This document shows, piece after piece, positions 47,578 through 56,166 of a stretch of 56,166 nucleotides of DNA (positions are counted from its first letter, which is position 1; every line of letters starts with the position of its first letter). Source of the DNA: Lingula anatina (taxonomy: Eukaryota > Brachiopoda > Lingulata > Lingulida > Lingulidae); contig NW_019775548.1 of NCBI RefSeq assembly GCF_001039355.2, positions 208,928 through 265,093 of the forward strand, written 5' to 3'. Below the pieces are notes generated by a model. That model was not told where the DNA came from, did no database searches, and saw only the letters and a program-made list of their open reading frames with translations. Position numbers and translations under genes: made by a program.

Positions 47578-50046
47578 ATGGAGGATAAAGAGAATGATGC
47601 TGACTTTGATGAGTTGTTCCAAAAAGTTGGCGAAAAACTTGGACTGCTGAAGCTTGATAATCTAGATGTAGCCATTGAGGAGGTGATTCATTTAGTTAAA
47701 ATACACAAAACTCTGCAAAGACAACAGAGATATCAGAAAGATGGTTATTAATTATTAATATTAATGTGTGCGCTAGGAGATGAAGTGAGTTTCTCACTGT
47801 TCATGAACTCAGAAATGTTTTTAAACATCTTAAAAGATGCTTGGCACAATTAAAAAGAAGTATTCAATTTTATGTGTTACATTGTAAGCAATTATAAGAA
47901 TATTTGAATTGCACACACTCTTCTAGGAAAATGCTTTTGAGTAATACTCTCGGATTTTTAATTGTTATATAGGCCCCATGCCCATAGACACCATTGATCT
48001 ATGTAGATTGATCCAACTCTGTGGGGACTCTTGCTGAGTGCAATCAGCTTAACTGAATTCCAGGCCTTTTTTTCCAACATTCTTGTATAATCACTAGCTT
48101 TTCTGTAGTCTATTCAATGCCAGGAGGAAGCATGTCATCCAGTTAAGCTGATTGTACTCAGCAAGAGTCCCCATAAAGTTGGTTTGATTTTAACCAATGG
48201 TGTGTATGGGAATGGGGCCTTTATCACAAAAATGGGAGAGTATTTACTCAAAAGCATTGCAGATTAGAAAAAAAAACTGCCTAGTGTGTATATAAATGAT
48301 CTTTTTCAGTTGGATTGTTTGGTTGTTTGTCTGAAACTTAACATGCAGACATGTATGCAGATCTTTTGTTAAATATTGTAATTAAATTATTTACCTTTCA
48401 GTTGGAACAAAAGGTGAAATCAAAGAAAAAAGTAAAAGCTTCTACAAAGAAAACAAGAAAGAGTAAGAAATCTGGAAGCGCTAGCACTGAAATAGCCAGT
48501 CAGAGCTCTGCCAACCATTCATCTAATTCAGAAGCCCCTCCCAATAGGGACAAAGAACTAAATGGGGACAAGAACAGAAATCCTAAGAAGACTTCGTGTA
48601 AGGCCAAAAAAGACCTCAGAGGGGAAAATGAAAATGTTTTATCTGAGAAAGAGGAAAAATACCAAGACATATCTCCAGTAGACCATTACATAAGAGTGAA
48701 TGACAAGTTAAAAAGTAGTGTAAAGAGCACAAGGGCAAAATTTGATGTGCAAGAAACAAGACCATTTCTTGTCAGTTCTTTTCAGGATGCTAGTGATGAA
48801 TGTATTCCAGCATCTTTTGATCCCAAAGTAGAAATTTCCTCAAAATGTGTGGAAGATAGCATAAGCTCAGAAACTGGATGCTCCAAATCTGATGTCAGTA
48901 ACAAGAGCAATCATTCCTCAATGAACAGCGAAACTGAAAGTACCACGCAGAAATTATGGATTAAATCTGAAGAAACTTCTCTGACCTCAGATGGTGAAAG
49001 CTTTGGACCAGATATCAGTGATAAGAACATTCAAGCATCCTTAAATTCTGAAGTTGAAAGTTGTACAACCGACCATAGTAACAACACTGATCAAAATGTT
49101 TTGAACTCTGAAAGTGAAACTTCTGCACATTGTGACATTGCCAGTAACAGTGCCATCCAAGCACCCCAGGATAGTGAAGAAAATGACCTCCATTGGTCAA
49201 GTGAAACTAAAGGCCAGAACAGTAAGACTGGAAGTTCTCTGTGTGATACTAGCAATAAGAACATACAGGCATCTTTGACCTCTGAAGGTCACAGCTGTAC
49301 ACACGATTCCAGCAACAGCTGTGATGGATTGTCTTTGAATGCTGAAGATGAAAAAATTAGCGTCAGTAATGTTGTTGGAAAAGAAGAACCTCTTGTTTCT
49401 GGTTTAAATGATGATCTAAGTAGTCACAATGATAAAAATAGCTCTGAGTCTTCAATTTCAGCACAGGAATTATCTATAGAAGACAAAAGTCTACAGGTGT
49501 CTTTGAACTCAACACAGAGTGATCTCAGTGAAAAACAGGAAACTGAAATGGCAGATGGCGATCTGCCTGCATCCGTCCATTCAGAGCTTGGATTTGTAAC
49601 TGCTGATTCACTAACATCAGCAGATTCTGTTGGAAATGAGAGCAAGCAGAAACAGGTTTCTGTAGAAGATGAAGCACCTTCTGAACTTTGTGCAGCCAAG
49701 ACCCCACTGTCTGCCATAACTGAAATCACTTCAAGTGAGGAAGTCTGCCAAAACAGTCATCTAGATTTTTCAGTTGATAATCAAAATTCTTCAACTAACG
49801 GTGAGAAATGTCAGGCCCTATATGACTCCATTATACCCACAGATTTGTCAGAGACCCCTGAACTTGTAGCCAGTGGATCCTCTTCTAATGAGAGCTTTGA
49901 TAATTCAGAACCAGTAGATCCAAATGTTAAGCTTTCTTCCACTGTCAGAGACTCTACGTCCAGTGTGGAAGGGTCATTAAACTTGAGCCCTATTGACCAT
50001 CAATCAGATGACCAGTCTGGGAATTGTAAAGATGAAAAAGATCAAG
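47578..50046 (+). repeat. GCNA two-exon duplication unit 1
   Basis: A short exon (residues 9-35, DELFQKVGEKLGLLKLDNLD then VAIEE) is joined in phase 0 to a giant exon that starts LEQKVKSKKK. The giant exon carries degenerate repeats of the form KNIQASLNSE (about 49026) and KNIQASLTSE (about 49257), and DKSLQVSLNS (about 49482). Confidence 0.8.
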
Positions 50047-53000
50047 GTAGGAGTTTGGCTTTTTTTAATTTTTTAATTATATTTTTATTTTACTTTTTTA
50101 ATTAATTAATTTTTTTTTCCGAATTGTCATATTATGTTCATATTTTTGTTAATTACAGAAAGAGTAAGACCAGTTGCTTAGAGTTTTTGGTCTTACTTTT
50201 GCCTGTCTTATTCATGTTGCAATTTGACCACTAATATTGCATTCTTTCATCAATTAATAAATATTGTTTTACTATGCGAAATATCCTGAATTTCTCACTC
50301 TGTGATAACCATTATGATATTGATTCGACTCCATCCTTTGTGTCTTTCAGCACAGGGGGAAAGTCTGGATGACATGTTCAGTCAGATGGCTTCCAAGTTG
50401 GGCTGGTTAGCTGATGGAGATTTAGACTCTGCAATACAAGAGGTAATACAATAAATGAAGGTATTGGGTGACTAAGAAGATAACTGAAGTATTTTATAGT
50501 TTTAAAAACACAAAAATAACTGGAAGGTGTATGCCTGTAATTTGTGAGAATTGTTTAAAGAAGTTACAAATTTTTATATTCATATTACCTGCAAAGTGAT
50601 GACGCTGTATAACTTTTACTTGGATTTTAGCTTGAAGCAAAAGTAAGAGGTAAAAAATGCAGCAAGTTAACAACAAAGAAAAAAGGAAACAAAAGCAAAT
50701 CAAAAAGTACTAGTTTGAAGGAGTCCATGAACTCAGCCAATCAGGACACCACTTCACAGTCATGTGACTTCAAAGCTCCTTCCACTGTGCAGGATAAAAG
50801 ATCAAAGAAATCCAAAAAGGCCACCTCTGCAAAGACTACAGGGAAAGTGCACAAGCTAAGAAAAAGAACAAAGAAGGAAGAAGAACACTCTGAGTTGCCT
50901 TTGGCATGTCAACTTTTTCCACAATCCAAGAAAATTGCTGTTGATGATGAAGAGGATGTCAAGATGGAGTTGGATTCCACAGAAAATGGACCCCATGCTT
51001 CAGAGAGTCAAGGAAATAGAGCCACTTTGGAATCAACTTGCAAAACAGACAAAAGCCTCCAGGTGTCCTTGTGCTCTGAAAATGAAAGAGGAAATTCTTC
51101 AGAGGATTCCAGTATCAATTGTATACCAGATACCCTACAGCCTAAAAATGACAGAGCTAGATCTGTTCAGGACCAAAGTGAAGACTTTATACCAGATTCC
51201 TTGGCCCCTAAAGAAGAGGGTACAACCTCCCTCCTGAGTACCAGTAAAGAGATGGTACCTGACACCTTACAGTCAAAGAATGGGAGTTTCACCATACCAG
51301 GTGATTCCAGTGCCAAGTTTGTCCAAGATTCCTTCTGCTCAGAAGACGTGGATTCTTCTAAAATCAATAATGACATGGGTGTTCAAGAATCACTTGACTT
51401 AGAGCATATCATTTCCTCAGATGATGGAAACCAGAAATATAAACTAGATTTGAACAGGTATAACCCAAATGAAAGTTCCCACCATGACAGTGACACCCAA
51501 GATGCTGGCAAAATTCCTGAATCATCCACAAAATCAAGTGATAAACTCGACTTTAATGGAGTGGACATGGGGCAACACCTTGCCTCACACTTTAATCGCA
51601 GAAAGCCTCGCGTATCAGTGTACCATGATGCCCTGGATGTGGTCCCACCAACGTACAGTTCAGAGGCAAGTAGCAATGAGGAGAACACATTTCAGGATGC
51701 CTTTGACACTGTGACAGGGGACCCAGAAAAAGGGCATGGTGACAGTGAGACAAATGGCATGAAACAAGAGAATGACAACTGTGTAACAGATGACAAGGGA
51801 CTCGATAATGAAAATAGTGTGACAGATGACAAGGAATGGGAGAATGACGATAAAGGCAGTAGAAACACAATTCTGGAGATTTCTCCAAATGAATTTGTAG
51901 GATCTACATCTGGGAAAGCAGTGAAATTGGACCTAAATCGGCTAAAAGGTGGTCAACAGAAAAGAAATCTGGGTCATGTATCCGATGTTTCAAGTGACAA
52001 TTCCAGCCCATGTGAAAAGTCTGTGTCGTCCATAAGTGACAGTTTTGAGAATTTGAAAATACCAAAGAGAGATAAAGAGAAGGTTAGACCCCATGAAGCA
52101 TTAAACCCTCATTTGAAGAAGAAGCAATCCAAATATAACAAGATTTCCGATGATAGCGACACTGGAATGGTGCTTACTGATGACGAAAGTGACAACAATT
52201 TAGATGATGTTAGTAGTGGTGTGGATAGAATCAGTGGACTTGATAATAATGAAAATAATGTTGACGGTGAACAGAATGAATTTCAAGATGCAGTTCATAT
52301 GGACAGCCGGAAAGAGGAGTTGAAACATGTTGAAGAAAAAGCATCATCTAAGGCTGATGATTTAAGTGATCTCTCAGAGTCTGACCTCTCCTCAGTTTCT
52401 CTTCAAGAACCAACTACCAACAAGATCACCTCTGTTACTCAAAATTCTACTCAAGATACCCCAAAGTGTGCAGTAAGGGCAAGGAGATCCAGGTATGTTT
52501 TATTTAGTAACGTCTTCATGTTTAGGTGTAGGGGCAATTCTTTAAGCAAAATATGCTACAATGCACATTTTATACCGAGTTTGCATTTTTTTTTCTCTTC
52601 CACAAAAAGTGATTTTCTGAGTCCTTACTGATACACACATTTTGTGTTATATTTGCATAACTCTTTGACATACCTACTAGTACTGTTGATTTTTTTTTTC
52701 CAAATTAAAAGTCACGTTTTGTTGATTGACCTTAATTTTTTGAAAATTATTTCCCTTACAATGAATATACAGTAGTTTTCTCAAAATGGCATTTGTTAGT
52801 TGTATTATACAGTCATGCTGTTCAGTCACAAGTGTCGTTTTGTTAATATGGTTTAAAAAGATGCATATAATTTTTGTTGTCTTATGCATTTTGTAAGCAT
52901 GTTGATAAACTGTTTCATTTTTTTTTCTTTACCAGGACTGTACATCATGACAGTGCCTCCAGTGATGATGAAGCATTAGAATCATGTAAGGATACCGTAA

Positions 53001-53868
53001 ATCGCAATGAATAATGATATCTTTTCCTAGCTGTCTCAAGATTAATACATGGTATCATATTTAAAGTTTTCAGTGAAATTAACAAACATAATATCATGAC
53101 TTATCCTGAAATACAGCCAGGTGAATTAAGTGTTATATTGTTTAAATTGCATAATGTGATCTTTGGTTATTTGGCTCGACTCGGTAAAAATGTTCGATAT
53201 GATAGTTAATATGCAAGGCATTGTATTATGATATGTTCTTTATATTTCCAGTCTTTTCAAAGATGAAAACCCCAGTTAAGCCAAAACATGTATCTCAGGC
53301 TAGGTAAAAAACATATATACAGTCAGGTTTTTATACGTTTTTACTTTCTGTACTGTTTTTTCCCCTTAAAGTTGAAATATTGAGTTTATCAATTTAATAA
53401 ACTGATATTCTGTTACCAAGCTATGCTTTGGTAAGTAAAAACAAATTGGCAACAAAAAATTGTAAATGATATTAACATTTGCCAGTATTTTATTATAATC
53501 ATGATGTACTCATTAGCATAAGGTATGAATGTAATCAGAAAACCTCATTAATCTTCACGATATTCCTGTTTACATGAACTATGTTTTATTTTTTCAACTT
53601 TTAAGACTTACAACTAATTAACAATGCACTTACTTTAATTTTTGTTTCAGTTTGGAAGAGTTTATCATCTCAGATTCAGACATGAGTAGGGACTCTGATG
53701 ATAGCACTTTCTACAATTACACTGACAGCTTGCTGAATCGTATCACCAGCAGAAGCACTGGGAAAGGAAAGAGGAAGACAACATCAAAGGTAAAAACCAG
53801 GGGCGGACAGAGGACATCTTAAAGGGTCTTCTGGAAGATGGTCAGAATGTTTTAAGTTCACTCTGACA

Positions 53869-53961
<93 letters not shown>

Positions 53962-55766
53962 TTCAAAGACTATCAAAAATGGGGAAAAATGAAATGGGTC
54001 AACTAAGAACATTTGGAAGACTGTCAGAAATTGTGTCTGGATCTGCCCCTGTAAACCATGGTTCTATGTAATTTAAACATAGACTTGTTACATTTATGTT
54101 TATAAATAAAGCGATGAGTGTCTTTTATGTCACTAAAAATAATTGTACAGGTACTTTGAATTTGTATTTTCTTTGAGATTTCATTAGAATTGCAACTGTG
54201 TGTCTTTATTTCATACCTTTAACTCTAAGGTAAACACATTTGTGACAGGTTTCTGAAGACCTGAATTATTTCAAGACTCCATTATCAAATTTCGTTTTTC
54301 TTTGAGGTTTCATTAGTCTAGATGGAACTGTATTTTTCTTTCTCTAAAAGGTAAACATGAGACAAGGAATGTACTTTTAAACTTTTTTTACAGGTTTCTG
54401 AAGACCTGGAGGTTTTCAAGACTCCATTATCAGATGTTACCTCTGGCATTCAGAATAAATCCTCTCCACAATCAGAGGGATCTGAGGATGTTTTCAAAAC
54501 TCCCAGTGTGATACCGAGAAAGCCCAAAAGTGAGTCTTTATCTTTTATGACAACTGTCTCACAATTGTTTTTATAAAAATAAAGTATCATAGATGAAAAT
54601 TATCAAACACAAGCGGAAAGTCTTTCATATCGTTAGCTTACGACCAAACTTTTTCAGTATTAAACTGTTGATTTAAAAAAAATTACTGTATGCTTATAAC
54701 AAAACACAGCTGATGAAATTCTTCTCTGACTATTGTTTTTATGTTATAACACTAGTCTTGAAATATATCAGACTCTTTATTTTTATCTTTATATTCACAT
54801 CAAGCCAAAGGCCCCTTTAATTTTTGAAATACATCAAATTTAACATATGAGTTATATGGACTATAATTAAAACAATTTCAAATTTTCCTCTCACAGGCTG
54901 TATCTTATATATGTATATATATATATAGATTTTGAAATTCATGTAGTTTTAGCAAAGACAAGCTTCATTCCAAGAACCCTACAACAGTCAACAGAAGCCA
55001 AGATCAGGCCACAGTCCACTGATGGTCAGCCGAGACACCTGAGCTTCCTAAAGTCTCTGTCACCAGATGTCGCTGAACACAAGAGGGACCCTGAAGCCAG
55101 GAAGTATGTTATATATTACTTTATTAGTGGCTAAGAGAAAATAAAGAAGGTTATTGATATAAATTCTCTGTTTATTTTGCCTGGGGTTTCTGTACCGTTC
55201 ACTACAGAAATGCTTTGTGACTGAGGTCTTTGAATATTTATGTGAGGAATATATTTGATGCAATTTCTCAGATTAGTATAGTAAAATTTCTTGCTGGTGT
55301 TTTGTATGATTAATCTCAGAAGGCCAGTGATCACATTCCATACTGACACCATCTCTCACCAGTAACTTCAATCTGAAACAACTGAATTCCTGGTTTAACT
55401 GTCTGGTTGACTGATTGCAGTTGGTGAGAGTTCTCTTCTGAACAGCCGTTCTGGTTTTAAAAATACTGTTTGTTTCAATCTTGGCTGAGAGATGTGCTGA
55501 TGACACATTTAACTAAAATTATGTTTAATCTTTCGCTTTTTATTCACTGTCAGATGCACAAGGGACTCTCACTTTTCAATTATACAAGCTGCTGAGGATA
55601 AAAAGTATTTTTTTGTTTAATAGTTTAGAGGTAACATTCTGATAATTTTTATAGTTTTTGGAAAATTTTGTTTAATTCCAGGTTTGTTAGTAATTTCCAG
55701 CTGCAAAAGAAGTCTCTCACCACCATGTTATACAAGCTGTATAACAGTACAGTGTTTGAAGATAAG
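47578..55766 (+). CDS. GCNA: Germ-cell nuclear acidic peptidase (GCNA/ACRC-like), 5' ten coding exons, 3' end off the window
   Basis: Exons: 47578-47682, 48402-50046, 50351-50442, 50631-52492, 52936-52985, 53252-53303, 53651-53789, 54394-54529, 54953-55103, 55682-55766. All junctions are GT-AG and in phase, giving 1439 codons. Residues 1-1250 are acidic, Ser/Asp/Glu/Asn-rich disordered protein. EEFIISDSDMSRDSDD at about 1271 is a SUMO-interaction-type motif. FKTP motifs occur twice in exon 8. Exons 9-10 read SFLKSL, DPEARK, then SLTTMLYKLYNSTVFEDK, the first helices of the SprT-like domain; the HExxH zinc site lies beyond the window. By family, GCNA acts in germ-cell nuclei and limits DNA-protein crosslinks. 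The start is the first ATG, 7 nt after an acceptor. The two giant exons each follow a short helical exon (see duplication units). Confidence 0.88.
47921..48268. mobile_element. ~348-bp foldback (palindromic) element in GCNA intron 1
   Basis: Arms of roughly 120-160 bp pair across the element. ATGCTTTTGAGTAATACTCT near 47931 pairs with AGAGTATTTACTCAAAAGCAT near its right end. AGGCCCCATGCCCATAGACA pairs with TGTGTATGGGAATGGGGCCT. AGTGCAATCAGCTTAACTG pairs with CAGTTAAGCTGATTGTACT. No ORF. Same family as 37829-38406. It fills nearly half of intron 1 and ends about 130 bp before the exon 2 acceptor. Confidence 0.85.
50047..50350 (+). other. GCNA intron between giant exon 1 and second short exon
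   Basis: GTAGGA donor and TTTCAG acceptor; nothing else seen. The ORF read-through into this intron (to 50105) is not coding. Confidence 0.7.
50351..52492 (+). repeat. GCNA two-exon duplication unit 2
   Basis: A short exon (residues 590-614, DDMFSQMASKLGWLADGDLD then SAIQE) is joined in phase 0 to a giant exon that starts LEAKVRGKKC. It mirrors unit 1 in exon order, internal junction position and sequence. The second giant exon also has DKSLQVSLCS (about 51051), then repeats of the IPDSLxxK type. Confidence 0.8.
53798..54051 (+). mobile_element. CAGGGGCGGATCC-family element copy 2, in GCNA intron after exon 7
   Basis: Begins CAGGGGCGGACAGAGGACAT and ends GTCTGGATCTGCCCCTG, matching the reverse complement of 41791-41958 (shared GAAGATGGTCAGA and GTCAAAAATGG-like blocks). 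It contains a T run of about 90 bases at 53871-53960 broken by a single GA. It starts eight bases after the exon 7 boundary (53789|53790), so the splice donor GTAAAAAC abuts the element end; TAAACC follows its other end. Confidence 0.8.
54248..54318 (+). pseudogene. Decayed tandem copy of the GCNA exon 8 start
   Basis: CAG|GTTTCTGAAGACCTG here is repeated at the true exon 8 start (54394). This copy reads VSEDLNYFKTPLSN against VSEDLEVFKTPLSD, then runs into TGA after four more codons and has no donor. Preceding intron sequence is duplicated too (CTTTGAGATTTCATTAG at 54171, CTTTGAGGTTTCATTAG at 54300). It is therefore a tandem duplication of about 130-145 bp covering the intron end and exon start. 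Confidence 0.8.
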
Positions 55767-56030
55767 GTAAGTATACCGTTATGCATTAATAATACTGAAA
55801 TATGCATTAAACTCATCGACTTCTTTGATGCATTTTGTTGTTGTTGTCTGTATTCTTTTCATTACTGTAAAAGTTACAGGAAAATCAACCCCTGACTTTG
55901 TTGAGTTTGCTTGATTTTGCTGTGAAAAATCAAAATTGTTGGCTAATATATGCCGAGGAATTTTCATAAAAAATTCTTTGCATTGTACTATGTCATGTCA
56001 GTTATCAAGGAGCATATTTAATCCTTTTTA
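55767..56030 (+). other. GCNA intron after exon 10
   Basis: Starts with a consensus GTAAGT donor. The next SprT exon lies outside the window. Confidence 0.7.
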
Positions 56031-56166
56031 TGTACAGACACAGATGTGTCTGTACATATAGCCATCACCTGCGTCTGTCGTCGTCGCCGTGCACTTTCAC
56101 CGATAACACGATAAGTGAAAAACCGTTTTACCTTTTGGCTTGAAACTTACAGAACTGATGAATATT
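56031..56166. repeat. Perfect palindrome and dispersed-repeat-like tail
   Basis: ATGTACAGACACA, then GA, then TGTGTCTGTACAT is a perfect 13-bp inverted repeat. The following sequence (GTCTGTCGTCGTCGCCGTGC, then TTTTGGCTTGAAACTTACAG) is more GC- and CpG-rich than the intron. From memory it resembles an interspersed repeat common in bivalves and gastropods; the window cuts it off. Confidence 0.45.

Noticed and set aside
53784-53966. Lysine-rich minus-strand ORF
   Set aside because: It is the translation of the poly-T/poly-A tract in the intronic element.
55551-55620. Possible extra GCNA exon (CTRDSHFSIIQAAEDKKYFFV)
   Set aside because: No donor follows before a stop, and skipping it gives a perfect phase join (DPEAR-K-FVSNFQ) that matches the family.

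Overview
The window looks like nuclear DNA from a lophotrochozoan animal, most likely a mollusc. It is AT-rich and full of long (GA)n, (CA)n and (TG)n arrays. It carries small inverted-repeat elements, a tRNA-derived SINE and a TRIM gene of the RING / B-box / NHL type that is expanded in bivalves and gastropods. Spliceosomal introns are clear. The species cannot be named from the sequence alone.

Two genes are solid. (1) At 25398-27374 (+) there is an intact, single-exon TRIM-NHL E3 ubiquitin ligase of 658 residues, with a TATA box plus initiator about 300 bp upstream. (2) At 47578-55766 (+) lie the first ten coding exons (1439 codons, every junction in phase) of a germ-cell nuclear acidic peptidase (GCNA/ACRC-like) gene. 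Most of it is acidic, Ser/Asp/Glu-rich disordered protein. A SUMO-interaction-like motif and the start of the SprT-like domain follow, and the window ends before the zinc site. The N-terminal part was built by tandem duplication of a two-exon unit.

The minus strand carries phase-compatible candidate exons that no long ORF reveals. A four-exon, 82-codon reading frame starts at 46243, head-to-head with GCNA, and ends at 38837. A three-exon chain lies at 35428-33132, and further candidate exons at 30.0, 24.2 and 21.2 kb flank the TRIM gene, so TRIM may sit in an intron of an opposite-strand gene. I do not recognise the encoded proteins.

Region by region: 1-6.2 kb has no supported gene. 6.2-7.35 kb holds a TIR element with a CpG-rich cargo next to a palindromic repeat cluster. 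9.1-14.9 kb is a 2.9-kb direct duplication joined at a single N, probably unmerged haplotypes. 14.9-25 kb is mostly repeats with a SINE and a foldback element. 25-27.5 kb is TRIM. 28.7-29.35 kb is a second duplication joined at a single N. 32.2-32.6 kb is an assembly gap inside microsatellites. 33.35-34.28 kb is a nested pair of inverted-repeat elements, the inner one carrying a broken RecQ-type helicase fragment. 37.8-38.4 kb is a foldback element containing a LINE reverse-transcriptase fragment. 41-46 kb holds scattered small elements. 46.2-46.6 kb is a probable divergent promoter. 47.6 kb to the end is GCNA, with a 0.35-kb foldback in intron 1 and another element just after an exon-7 splice donor.
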